Positions 10,092 to 19,677 of a stretch of 64,000 nt of DNA are shown piece after piece. Origin of the DNA: Kiloniellaceae bacterium (GTDB lineage: Bacteria > Pseudomonadota > Alphaproteobacteria > Kiloniellales > J153); NCBI GenBank assembly GCA_021776135.1, contig JAJFGL010000006.1:47199-111198 (forward strand), written 5' to 3'. The number at the start of each line of letters is the position of its first letter. Position 1 is the stretch's first letter. Position numbers and translations under genes: made by a program. The notes beneath the pieces are model-generated. The model did not search any database and was not told the DNA's origin. It worked only from the letters and a program-made list of their open reading frames with translations.

Positions 10092-11357
10092 TCAGCCGTA
10101 CTGGGCAAGCACCAAACTAGCGTTCGTGCCGCCGAAGCCAAAGGAATTGGACAAGGCCGCGCGTACCTGGCGCTCCTTGGCCTTGTGCGGGACCAGATCG
10201 AGACCCTCGCATTCCGGCGCCGGATTATCTAAATTCAGCGTCGGCGGTACTATATTGTCGTTGATGGCCAGTATGGAGAATATCGCCTCCGCCGCACCGG
10301 CCGCGCCCAGCAAGTGGCCGATCGCCGATTTGGTCGAGGACATGCTGAGCCTGGACGCATGCGCGCCGAACAAGCGTTTCACGGCCCCCAGCTCAATCAA
10401 GTCTCCGGCCGGGGTCGAGGTGCCATGGGCGTTGATGTAGTCGATATCCTCGGGGTTCAGCTTGGCGCGCTTCAAGGCCGCCGTCATGGCGCGGTAAGCG
10501 CCGTTTCCATCCGCCGCCGGCGAGGTGATGTGATGGGCATCGCCCGACATCCCATAACCGATGATTTCCGCATAGATCTTCGCGCCGCGGGCCTTGGCGT
10601 GCTCAAGCTCCTCCAACACCACCACGCCCGCGCCCTCCCCCATGACAAAGCCGTCCCGGCCTTGATCCCAAGGGCGCGACGCCTTTTCCGGAGTATCGTT
10701 GTACTTTGTCGATAAAGCCCGGGATGCCGCGAAACCGGCCATGCCAAGACGGCACACGGCCGCCTCGGAGCCGCCGGCGACCATGACGTCGGCGTCCTCC
10801 AAGGCAATCAGACGCGCCGCGTCGCCGATCGCATGGGCGCCCGTGGAGCACGCCGTGACCACCGAATGATTCGGTCCGCGAAATCCATAACGGATAGAAA
10901 CCTGGCCCGAGGCCAGATTGATCAGCGCGGCCGGTATGAAAAACGGGGACAGGCGGCGCGGCCCCCGGTTCGCCACCGTGAGGGAGCCCTCGCAAATAGT
11001 CTGCAAGCCCCCGATCCCGGATCCGATCATGACCCCCGTGCGTTCGCGGTCCTCGTCGGTCTCGGGAACCCAGCCTGAATCCTCGACCGCGTTCTGCGCC
11101 GCCGCCATGGCATAGAGGATAAAGGGGTCGATCTTGCGCCGCTCGGCCGGGGTCACGTAGTCGTCGGCGTTAAAGCCGCCGCCGGCGGTTTCCCCGGGCG
11201 GCAGCTGCCCCGCGATTTTTGAGGGTATGTCGGAAACATCGAAGCTCTGAATCGCGCGCAGCCCGGAACGGCCGGCGGTCAAGGCCTCCCACACCTGGGT
11301 CACGCCACAGCCCAAAGGCGTCATCAATCCAAGCCCGGTAACGACGATTCGTCTCAT
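10092..11357 (-). CDS. fabF: beta-ketoacyl-ACP synthase II
   Basis: VVTGLGLMTPLG; active site TACSTGAHAIGDA; INAHGTSTPAGD; SNSFGFGGTNASLV. Confidence 0.96.
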   Translation of the reverse strand: MRRIVVTGLGLMTPLGCGVTQVWEALTAGRSGLRAIQSFDVSDIPSKIAGQLPPGETAGGGFNADDYVTPAERRKIDPFILYAMAAAQNAVEDSGWVPETDEDRERTGVMIGSGIGGLQTICEGSLTVANRGPRRLSPFFIPAALINLASGQVSIRYGFRGPNHSVVTACSTGAHAIGDAARLIALEDADVMVAGGSEAAVCRLGMAGFAASRALSTKYNDTPEKASRPWDQGRDGFVMGEGAGVVVLEELEHAKARGAKIYAEIIGYGMSGDAHHITSPAADGNGAYRAMTAALKRAKLNPEDIDYINAHGTSTPAGDLIELGAVKRLFGAHASRLSMSSTKSAIGHLLGAAGAAEAIFSILAINDNIVPPTLNLDNPAPECEGLDLVPHKAKERQVRAALSNSFGFGGTNASLVLAQYG

Positions 11358-11408
11358 GACCCGCAGCCGCCAGCAATCGTTTCAGAACGTCCCCTAGGGA
11401 ACGCCAAG

Positions 11409-11645
11409 CTAGGCGTGCTGTTGAATGAAATCGACAGCATCCTTGACGGTTACGATCTTTTCCGCCGCATCGTCCGGAATTTCGCATCCGAATTCTTCCT
11501 CGAACGCCATGACCAATTCAACGGTATCGAGGCTATCGGCGCCCAGGTCGTCGATAAAACTGGCGCTTTCCGTGACCTTGGCCTCATCGACCCCCAGGTG
11601 CTCCACGACAATCTTTTTTACGCGATCGGCAGTATCATTACTCAT
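11409..11645 (-). CDS. acpP: acyl carrier protein
   Basis: [27 protein letters not shown]; 78 aa. Confidence 0.97.
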   Translation of the reverse strand: MSNDTADRVKKIVVEHLGVDEAKVTESASFIDDLGADSLDTVELVMAFEEEFGCEIPDDAAEKIVTVKDAVDFIQQHA

Positions 11646-11804
11646 TGACTGTTTCCTCAGATTGGCCAGCGTTTATTGGGTAAAATTAGGGACCTTGGCT
11701 TGCCGTTTCATTCCCCCAAGCGTGCGGAGAGCCGCCTCTTAACACAGTTCATTGGAGTTTGCCAACGCTCGGCGCGGGGTCCGGAACATACCTCCGTCAG
11801 CCCG

Positions 11805-12542
11805 CTATATCATGGCCATTCCACCATTGACATGCAAGGTGTGCCCGGTCACGTAAGCGGCCTCCTGGCTGGCCAGATAAACCACGGCGGCGGCGATTTC
11901 CTCCGGCGCGCCCAGGCGCCCCAGGGGCACGGAGCCGAGAATCTTCTCCTGCTGGGCTTCGGCCAAGGCGCCGGTCATGGCGGTTTCGATAAAGCCGGGC
12001 GCGACGCAGTTGACCGTGATCCCGCGCGAGGCGACCTCTTGCGCCAGGGCCTTCGACAGACCGATCATCCCGGCCTTGGAGGCGGCGTAGTTGGCCTGGC
12101 CCGGATTTCCCGTCACCCCGACGATGGAAGTTATGCCGACGATCCGGCCCCAGCGGCGTTTCATCATGCCGCGCAGGGATGCCCTAGCCAGGCGGAATCC
12201 GGCGCTCAAGTTGACCGCCAAGACCTGATCCCACTCCTCGTCCTTCATCCGCATGGCCAGATTGTCGCGGGTCAGCCCGGCGTTATTGACCAGGATATCG
12301 AGGGCCCCCAGGGCTTCCTCCGCCGCACGCGGCAAGGCCGCCGTGGCCGCTGGATCGCCCAAATCGCAAGGCAGGACGTGGACCCGCTCCCCAAGTTCGC
12401 CAGCCAAGCCATCCAGCGCCTCGCGCCGGGTTCCGGACAAGACGACCGCCGCGCCTTGGGCGTGCAAGGCGCGGGCTATGGCGCCGCCGATACCGCCAGA
12501 CGCCCCGGTCACCAGGGCGCCTTTTCCACTCAAATCGAACAT
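11805..12542 (-). CDS. fabG: 3-oxoacyl-ACP reductase
   Basis: TGASGGIGGAIA, NNAGLTRDNLAMRM, YAASKAGMIG; fab cluster context. Confidence 0.95.
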   Translation of the reverse strand: MFDLSGKGALVTGASGGIGGAIARALHAQGAAVVLSGTRREALDGLAGELGERVHVLPCDLGDPAATAALPRAAEEALGALDILVNNAGLTRDNLAMRMKDEEWDQVLAVNLSAGFRLARASLRGMMKRRWGRIVGITSIVGVTGNPGQANYAASKAGMIGLSKALAQEVASRGITVNCVAPGFIETAMTGALAEAQQEKILGSVPLGRLGAPEEIAAAVVYLASQEAAYVTGHTLHVNGGMAMI

Positions 12543-12573
12543 CTTGCACTCCTTCCCCCAGGATGCGCCGGCC

Positions 12574-13515
12574 CTAAAGCACCTTGATCAAGTCATCGAT
12601 CTCGGCCGGCGTGCCCGCTTTGTAGCTGCTGAGGTCGCGGTCTATACGGCGGTTGAGGCCGCTTAATACCTGCCCGACGCCCAGTTCAACCAAGGTATCG
12701 ACCCCGCGATCCTTCATATAGAGAACCGATTCGCGCCAGCGCACCATGGCGGTCACCTGCTGAACCAGGAGCGGGCGGATTTCTTCGGGTTTTTGAACCG
12801 CGGCGGCGGTCACGTTGGATACCAATTCCATATGCGGCGGCAGTATGACGGTTTCGGCCAGGGATTCGGCCATGATATCGGCGGCCGGGGCCATGAGCGC
12901 GCAATGAAAAGGGGCGCTGACCGGCAAGAGGATCGCGCGCCGCGCGCCCTTTTCCTTGGCCAAGACGATGGCCCGCTCCACCGCCGCCGTGGCGCCGCTG
13001 ACCACCACCTGCCCAGGGGCATTGTCGTTGGCCGGCGCGCAGATATCGCCTTGGGCGGCGGCCTCGGCCACCTCCCGGGCGGCCGCGAGATCGAGCCCAA
13101 GCAAAGCCGCCATGGCCCCCTCGCCGACCGGCACCGCCTCCTGCATGGCTTGACCGCGCCGCTTGAGGAGCCGGGCGGCATCGGACAAGGACAGAGCGCC
13201 GGCGGCGGCCAGGGCCGAGTATTCGCCCAGGGAGTGCCCAGCCACGAAGTCGCCCTTTTCCGCGAGCCGCAGCCCGCCTTCCTTTTCCAGCACCCGGACC
13301 ACGGCCAGGCTGACCGCCAGAAGCGCCGGCTGGGCATTCTCAGTCAGGATCAGATCGCTTTCCGGGCCCTCGAACATCAGGCGCGACAGGCGTTGCGACA
13401 GGACGTCGTCGATTTCCTCGAAAACCTCGCGCGCGGGCCCGAAGGCCTCGGCCAGGGCGGCCCCCATGCCAACCGCCTGGGCGCCCTGGCCCGGAAACAC
13501 GAATGCGCGGCTCAT
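12574..13515 (-). CDS. fabD: malonyl CoA-ACP transacylase
   Basis: FPGQGAQAVGMG, GHSLGEYSALAAAGAL. Confidence 0.95.
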   Translation of the reverse strand: MSRAFVFPGQGAQAVGMGAALAEAFGPAREVFEEIDDVLSQRLSRLMFEGPESDLILTENAQPALLAVSLAVVRVLEKEGGLRLAEKGDFVAGHSLGEYSALAAAGALSLSDAARLLKRRGQAMQEAVPVGEGAMAALLGLDLAAAREVAEAAAQGDICAPANDNAPGQVVVSGATAAVERAIVLAKEKGARRAILLPVSAPFHCALMAPAADIMAESLAETVILPPHMELVSNVTAAAVQKPEEIRPLLVQQVTAMVRWRESVLYMKDRGVDTLVELGVGQVLSGLNRRIDRDLSSYKAGTPAEIDDLIKVL

Positions 13516-13756
13516 GCCTGGTCTTCCTCATCCTATTTTCGGGACAGAGAAAACCGTCCGCCGTCAAGGTGTCAAGCGCTTGCGCGGCTTCGGCTAAAGT
13601 GTATAGTCGCGCGCCTCAAGCGATTTGAGGCAACTCCTTGCCGGTATCCGGGGCCCCAGGCCCCAAAAGGTACCGGCTAGGGCCGATCGGCTGAACGATC
13701 CGGCTACGATAGCCAGCCGTCAGCTCCGGCCCGATAACAGCCGTGAGGAGTCGAAC

Positions 13757-14221
13757 ATGGCACTTTATGAGTGCGTGCTGATGGCGCGCCAAGACATCTC
13801 GTCCAGCCAAGCCGAAGGCCTGGTCGATCAATTTTCCGAAATCATCGAAACCAATGGCGGCAAGGTCTCCAAAAAAGAGATGTGGGGCCTGCGCACCCTG
13901 TCCTACCGCATCAAGAAGAACCGCAAGGCCCATTACGCCCTGCTCAACCTCGACGCCCCGGCCGCGGCCGTGGCCGAGATGGAACGCAACATGCGCCTGA
14001 ACGAAGACGTGATCCGCTATCTGACCCTGCGGGTCGAGGAACACGAGGAAGGCCCCTCGATCGTCCTTCAAGCGCGCGAGCGGCGCGACGACCGCGGCGG
14101 CGGACGCTTTAGCCGCGGCGGCCCACGCGGTGACCGGGGCGACCGGCCCCCGCGCCCGGAACAGCCCGCCACCGAAACTGCAAGCGTGGCCGCAAGCGAA
14201 ACGCAGGAGACGCCGGCATGA
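13757..14221 (+). CDS. rpsF: 30S ribosomal protein S6
   Basis: [26 protein letters not shown]...; ATG at 13757 downstream of the longer ORF start. Confidence 0.96.
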   Translation: MALYECVLMARQDISSSQAEGLVDQFSEIIETNGGKVSKKEMWGLRTLSYRIKKNRKAHYALLNLDAPAAAVAEMERNMRLNEDVIRYLTLRVEEHEEGPSIVLQARERRDDRGGGRFSRGGPRGDRGDRPPRPEQPATETASVAASETQETPA

Positions 14222-14484
14222 GCGAGATTCAAGTCGTCAGCACGTCCGGAGGCGGCGGCGGCCGCCGGCCCTTCTTCCGGCGCCGCAAAAGCTGCCCCTT
14301 CACGGGCCCCAACGGACAGAAAATCGATTACAAGGATGTCCGCATGCTGACGCGTTATATTTCCGAGCGCGGCAAGATCGTCCCGAGCCGGATCACCGCG
14401 GTCTCGACCAAGAAGCAACGCGAGTTGGCCAAGGCTATCAAACGCGCGCGCTTCCTGGCCTTGATCCCCTATCTGGTCGGCTAG
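14218..14484 (+). CDS. rpsR: 30S ribosomal protein S18
   Basis: [65 protein letters not shown]. Confidence 0.97.
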   Translation: MSEIQVVSTSGGGGGRRPFFRRRKSCPFTGPNGQKIDYKDVRMLTRYISERGKIVPSRITAVSTKKQRELAKAIKRARFLALIPYLVG

Positions 14485-14496
14485 GGGAGAGACATC

Positions 14497-15111
14497 ATGC
14501 AAGTTATCCTTTTGGAGCGGATCGAAAAGCTGGGCCAGATGGGCGATATCGTCACGGTCAAGCCGGGCTTCGCGCGTAACTTCCTCTTGCCGCAACGCAA
14601 GGCGCGGCGGGCGACCAAGGACAATCTGGCGATCTTCGAGCAGCAACGCGCTCAGTTCGAGGCAGATAACCTGGCCGGGCGTAGCGAGGCCGAAATAGTC
14701 GGCGGGAAACTGGACGGCCTCTCGGTCGTCCTGATCCGCCAAGCGGGCGAATCGGGCCAGCTTTACGGCTCGGCCAATGCCCGCGACATCGCGGCGGAGG
14801 TAAGCGCGGCCGGATTTACGGTCACACGCTCGCAGATCAAGTTAGCCACGGTCATCAAAACCCTGGGTCTGCATCCGGTCCAAGTACGTCTGCACCCGGA
14901 AGTCACGGTCACGGTCACGGCCAACGTAGCCCGTTCCGAGGCCGAGGCCCAAGCCCAAGCCGAGGCGGGCCGCATGGTCAGCCCGGAGGAGCAACGCGCC
15001 GCCGAGGAAGCCGCCGAAGCCGAGGCCGAGGCCGCCCTGGCCAAGGCGGAGGCCGAGGAAGCCGAGGCTGAAGTAGACGAATCGGACGAAGAAACCCAAG
15101 CATCGAGTTAA
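14497..15111 (+). CDS. rplI: 50S ribosomal protein L9
   Basis: [36 protein letters not shown]; long Ala/Glu-rich C-terminal extension. Confidence 0.96.
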   Translation: MQVILLERIEKLGQMGDIVTVKPGFARNFLLPQRKARRATKDNLAIFEQQRAQFEADNLAGRSEAEIVGGKLDGLSVVLIRQAGESGQLYGSANARDIAAEVSAAGFTVTRSQIKLATVIKTLGLHPVQVRLHPEVTVTVTANVARSEAEAQAQAEAGRMVSPEEQRAAEEAAEAEAEAALAKAEAEEAEAEVDESDEETQASS

Positions 15112-15134
15112 AAGCGCGCGCATTGTTTTGACAC

Positions 15135-15166
15135 GAACGGCGGCCTATCGGCCGCCGTTCTTTTTT
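15135..15166 (+). terminator. Rho-independent terminator after rplI
   Basis: GAACGGCGGCC-tat-cGGCCGCCGTTC followed by TTTTTT. Confidence 0.9.
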
Positions 15167-15271
15167 CAATTAAAACAGAATTTATTTTCCGCCCGATAGC
15201 TTTTATCCCCGCTATCCTCCTTATCGTTCTAATGGCCATTCGCGACTCGGTCTGATAGGGTCCGCCACCTG

Positions 15272-16795
15272 ATGGAAAGCAACGCGCCCGACAACCTCAC
15301 GCCCTTCCCAGGGACCGAATCGGACGATGGGCCCTTGCGGGAACCGCCGTTCAATTACGAGGCGGAGCAAGCCTTGCTTGGCGCCGTCCTGGCCAACAAC
15401 CGCGCTTTCGAGAGGGTTTCCGACTTTCTTCTGCCCGAGCATTTCGCCGACGAGACCCATGGCCGCATTTTCGAGGCCTGCGGCAAGCTGATAGAACGCG
15501 GGCAGATCGCCAACGCGGTGACGCTGAAACATCTGTTCGACGCCGACGAAACCTTGGCCGGCGCCGGCGGCGCGCGTTACCTGGCCGGTCTGCAAAATAA
15601 CTTCGTGACCATCATCAACGCCGCCGACTATGGGCGCACGATCCACGATTTATTCCTGCGCCGAGAGTTGATCGGCCTGGGCGAGGATGTCGTCAACGAA
15701 GCCTACCAAGCCGATCTGGACATAAGCGCGACGAGCCAGATCGAAACCGCCGAACAACGCCTCTACAACCTGGCCGAAGCGGGAGCGCCCGAGGGCGGTT
15801 TGAAGACCTTCAAATCCGCCGTGGTCGAAGCCATCAACATGGCCGAACAGGCGCTCAAACGCGATAGCCATGTCGCGGGGGTGGCCAGCGGTTTCAAGGA
15901 CCTGGACCGACTGCTCGGCGGTCTGCATCCATCCGATCTCATCATCCTGGCCGCGCGGCCCTCCATGGGTAAGACGTCGCTGGCCACCAACATCGCCTAC
16001 AGCGCGGCCTCGACCCAGCGCAAACAAAAGGGGCCGGACGGCGAGACGGCCGAGAGCGCGGAGACCGTCGCCTTCTTCTCGCTCGAGATGTCGGCGGAAC
16101 AATTGGCGACCCGTATTATTTCCGAGCAAGCGCATGTGCGTTCCGATTCGATCCGGCGCGGCGAAATCCGCGACGACGAATTCGACCGCATCTTCGAGAC
16201 CAGCCGGCACCTCCATGAACTGCCCTTGTTCATCGACGACACCCCGGCATTGAGCGTGCCGGCCCTGCGCACCCGTGCGCGGCGCTTGAAGCGGCAACAG
16301 AACCTGGGCCTTATCGTGGTCGACTACCTTCAGCTCATGCAGGGTCCGGCCGGCATGCGCAGCGATAACCGCGTGCAGGAGGTATCGGAAATCACCCGCG
16401 GCCTGAAGGCGATCGCCAAGGAATTGAACGTCCCCGTTATCGCCCTGTCGCAGTTGTCGCGCCAAACTGAACAGCGCGACGACAAGCGGCCGCAGCTATC
16501 GGATCTGCGCGAATCGGGCTCGATCGAGCAAGACGCCGACGTGGTCATGTTCATCTATCGCGAGGAATATTACCTGGCGCGCGAGAAACCCACGCAGCGC
16601 ATGACCGATTCGGCCGATAAATTCAGCGAACGCCTAGCCAATTACGATAAGCGCCTCGAAGAAAGCCGCAACATCGCCGAGATCATCGTCGCCAAGCAGC
16701 GCCATGGTCCGATCGGAACTATCGAGCTGCACTTCACTGGCGAGTTCACGCAATTCAACGACCTCGTGCGCGATGACCGCTTACCCCGCGACTGA
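15272..16795 (+). CDS. dnaB: replicative DNA helicase
   Basis: NYEAEQALLGAVLANN; LAARPSMGKTSLATNIA; VDYLQLMQ; SDLRESGSIEQDADVVMFIYR. Confidence 0.96.
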   Translation: MESNAPDNLTPFPGTESDDGPLREPPFNYEAEQALLGAVLANNRAFERVSDFLLPEHFADETHGRIFEACGKLIERGQIANAVTLKHLFDADETLAGAGGARYLAGLQNNFVTIINAADYGRTIHDLFLRRELIGLGEDVVNEAYQADLDISATSQIETAEQRLYNLAEAGAPEGGLKTFKSAVVEAINMAEQALKRDSHVAGVASGFKDLDRLLGGLHPSDLIILAARPSMGKTSLATNIAYSAASTQRKQKGPDGETAESAETVAFFSLEMSAEQLATRIISEQAHVRSDSIRRGEIRDDEFDRIFETSRHLHELPLFIDDTPALSVPALRTRARRLKRQQNLGLIVVDYLQLMQGPAGMRSDNRVQEVSEITRGLKAIAKELNVPVIALSQLSRQTEQRDDKRPQLSDLRESGSIEQDADVVMFIYREEYYLAREKPTQRMTDSADKFSERLANYDKRLEESRNIAEIIVAKQRHGPIGTIELHFTGEFTQFNDLVRDDRLPRD

Positions 16796-17918
16796 GGACC
16801 TGGACAGCCCCGCCGCCCGGCGCGCGGGCGCGGTCCTGACCATCGATCTGGAGGCGATCAAGGACAACTACCGGCGTTTGCGCAAGGTTCTGCGCCCGGT
16901 TACCTGCGCGGCCGCGGTCAAGGGCAACGCCTATGGCCTGGGCGCCAAACAGGTCGCGCCGGCGCTGGCGAAAGCCGGCGCGCGGACTTTTTTCACCGTG
17001 AACCTGGACGAGGCGATCGAGATTCGGTCCGCCTTGAAGAAGACCCGGCCATCGGCCGACATCTTCGTTTTGAACGGGGCCGGCGCCGGTCCGGTGGAGG
17101 AATTCATCGCCGGGGGTTTCATGCCGGTCCTGAACAGCCTCGGCGAAGTGGCGATTTGGAGCGCCGCGGCGCGGCGCGCGGGCCATGGCCTGGCGGCCGC
17201 GCTTCATATCGATACCGGCATGAACCGCCTCGGCCTGCCGGACAACGAGTTGGATATTCTGGCCGGCGAACCGGAGCGCCTGGCGGGGATCGAGGTGCAA
17301 TACGTCATGTCTCACCTGGCCTGCGCCGAGGAATCGGGGCACGAGTTGAACGGCATTCAGCTTGACCGCTTTAGGCAAGCGCGGGCGCGTCTTCCGGCCG
17401 CCCCGGGCAGCTTGGCCAATTCCTCCGGCATTTTCCTGGGCCCGGACTACCACTTCGACCTCGCCCGCCCGGGGGCCGCGCTTTTCGGCGTGAACCCGAC
17501 CCCGGACCGGCCGAACCCCATGCGCCAAGTGGTTCGTCTGCAAGGCAGAATTCTGCAAGTGCGGCAGATTGACGCTCCCCAGACCCTTGGTTATGGTGCC
17601 ACGCACCGCATGGCGGCGAACAGCCGAGTCGCGACCGTGGCGCTTGGCTATGCGGACGGATTTTTGAGATCCTTGTCGAACCGGGCCAGCGCCTGGATCG
17701 ACGATAAAGAGGTACCGGTGGTTGGGCGCGTCTCCATGGACATGATTACACTCGACGTGACCGGCATAGCGGCGGGCGACGCCCAGGCCGGCGGGTGGGT
17801 GGAAATCCTCGGCCCCCATCAGGGTGTCGATGCCCTGGGCGAAGCCGGCGGGACCATGGGATACGAAATCCTGACCTCCCTGGGTGCGCGCTATCATCGT
17901 ATCTACCTCGGCGGCTGA
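16773..17918 (+). CDS. alr: alanine racemase
   Basis: AAAVKGNAYGLGAKQVAPAL PLP-lysine motif; overlaps the dnaB 3' end. Confidence 0.93.
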   Translation: MTAYPATEDLDSPAARRAGAVLTIDLEAIKDNYRRLRKVLRPVTCAAAVKGNAYGLGAKQVAPALAKAGARTFFTVNLDEAIEIRSALKKTRPSADIFVLNGAGAGPVEEFIAGGFMPVLNSLGEVAIWSAAARRAGHGLAAALHIDTGMNRLGLPDNELDILAGEPERLAGIEVQYVMSHLACAEESGHELNGIQLDRFRQARARLPAAPGSLANSSGIFLGPDYHFDLARPGAALFGVNPTPDRPNPMRQVVRLQGRILQVRQIDAPQTLGYGATHRMAANSRVATVALGYADGFLRSLSNRASAWIDDKEVPVVGRVSMDMITLDVTGIAAGDAQAGGWVEILGPHQGVDALGEAGGTMGYEILTSLGARYHRIYLGG

Positions 17919-17931
17919 CGGGTTAGGGTAT

Positions 17932-18705
17932 ATGCCGATCTTGCAGCCGATAGGCCGGACCTTTCTGATTTTTTTGGCGGCCGTGGGACGCTTGAGCCTC
18001 TTCGCGGTCCATGGCCTGTCCCATTGCATACGCCCGCCCGTGTACCTGCGCCTGATCGGCCGGCAAATGATCGACATCGGGTATTATTCCCTACCCGTGG
18101 TCGGGCTGACGGCGATCTTCACCGGCATGGTCCTGGCCCTGCAAAGCTACACCGGCTTCGCGCGCTTCGCCGCCGAAAGCGCGATCCCCAACGTCGTCGT
18201 CATCTCGATCACCCGCGAGCTGGGACCGGTTCTGGCCGGACTGATGGTGGCCGGGCGGGTCGGCGCCGCCATGGCGGCCGAGATCGGCACCATGCGCGTG
18301 ACCGAACAAATCGACGCCCTCGACACCTTGGCGACCAACCCCTTCAAGTACCTGGTCGCGCCGCGCCTGATCGCGGGCATCGCCATGATGCCGCTTCTGG
18401 TATGCGTCGCCGACATCATCGGCGTGTTCGGCGGCTATGTGGTTTCGATCTATAAGCTGGGCTTCAATCCGGCGACCTACCTGAAGAACACCATCGACTT
18501 CGTGGAGTTTCAGGACGTGGCCTCGGGCTTGGTCAAGGCGGCGGTCTTCGGCTTCCTGATTACCCTCATGGGCTGTTACCACGGCTACAACTCCAAGGGC
18601 GGCGCCCAGGGCGTGGGCGCGGCGACGACCAACGCGGTGGTCTCGGCCTCAATCCTGATCCTGTGCTTCAACTACATCATCACCGAGATGTTTTTCGCCC
18701 GATGA
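17932..18705 (+). CDS. MlaE-family ABC transporter permease
   Basis: [40 protein letters not shown] signature of MlaE permeases. Confidence 0.9.
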   Translation: [257 protein letters not shown]

Positions 18706-19493
18706 GCCAGTCAGGAAACGGCGCGCCCAATAAGATCGAGATCCGCGGCCTGTGCAAATCCTTCGGTCCCAAGGTGGTGCTCGACGGTCTCGACCTCGAC
18801 ATCGCCGTGGGCGAATCGGTGGTCGTCATTGGCGGTTCGGGAACCGGTAAATCGGTGCTGCTGAAATGCATCCTGGGCTTACTGAAACCGGATGCGGGCA
18901 GCATCAAAATCGACGGCGAGGAAGTCGTTGGCCAGGGCAGCCGGGACCGGGACCGGGTCTTACGCAAGTTCGGCATGCTGTTTCAGAACGCCGCCCTGTT
19001 CGATTCCCTGCCGGTTTGGGAGAACGTCGCCTTCGGCCTGATTCAAGGCGAGGGTATGGGCCTGGCCGAGGCCAAACAAGTCGCGATCGAGAAACTGGCG
19101 GCGGTCGGCATGACCGCCGAGGTGGGCGAGCTGTCGCCGGCCGAGTTGTCCGGCGGTATGCGCAAGCGCGTCGGTCTGGCGCGCGCCATCGCGACCACGC
19201 CGGAGATCATATTTTTCGACGAGCCGACGACCGGCCTGGACCCGATCATGGGCGATGTGATCAACGATTTAATCGTCAAGTGCGTGCAGGAACTGGGCGC
19301 CAGCACCCTGTCGATCACCCACGATATGGCGAGCGCGCGCAAGATCGCCCATCGGGTCGCGATGCTGTACAATGGCAAGATCATTTGGGCCGGAGCGGTC
19401 GCGACTATCGACGAATCGGGTAACGATTACGTCGATCAGTTCATTCACGGCCGCGCCGAGGGCCCGATCCAGATGCAGGTCCGCGCGAACTAG
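18702..19493 (+). CDS. MlaF-like ABC transporter ATP-binding protein
   Basis: Walker A GGSGTGKSVLLK, signature ELSGGMRKRVGLARAIA, Walker B IIFFDEPTTGLDP; ATGA overlap with the permease. Confidence 0.92.
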   Translation: MSQSGNGAPNKIEIRGLCKSFGPKVVLDGLDLDIAVGESVVVIGGSGTGKSVLLKCILGLLKPDAGSIKIDGEEVVGQGSRDRDRVLRKFGMLFQNAALFDSLPVWENVAFGLIQGEGMGLAEAKQVAIEKLAAVGMTAEVGELSPAELSGGMRKRVGLARAIATTPEIIFFDEPTTGLDPIMGDVINDLIVKCVQELGASTLSITHDMASARKIAHRVAMLYNGKIIWAGAVATIDESGNDYVDQFIHGRAEGPIQMQVRAN

Positions 19494-19531
19494 GGTTATG
19501 GATATTTCACATTTTTCTTTATATCCCGATC

Positions 19532-19604
19532 GTCGTCGCCGGGCTTGACCCGGCGATCCATGGTGCGGCGGCACGATGGATGCCCGGATCAAGTCCGGGC
19601 ATGA
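19532..19604. repeat. intergenic inverted repeat (GCCGGGCTTGACCCGGC... / ...GCCCGGATCAAGTCCGGGC type)
   Basis: CGGGCTTGACCCGGCGATCCATGGTGC then GCACGATGGATGCCCGGATCAAGTCCGGGCATGAC; imperfect palindrome between mlaF-like and radA. Confidence 0.7.
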
Positions 19605-19677
19605 CAAAAGGCGGATATCGAGCGTTAAAGACAGATCGCTAGGGCGCTAGCCGGCACATCGGATTGCGGAATATAGC

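Noticed and set aside
13625-13757. S6:S18-type autoregulatory leader upstream of rpsF
   Set aside because: Some hairpin potential and an ATAACAGCCGTGAGGAG stretch exist, but I could not identify the conserved leader structure with confidence.
16755-18077. 440-aa minus-strand ORF antisense to alr
   Set aside because: Antisense shadow of alanine racemase.
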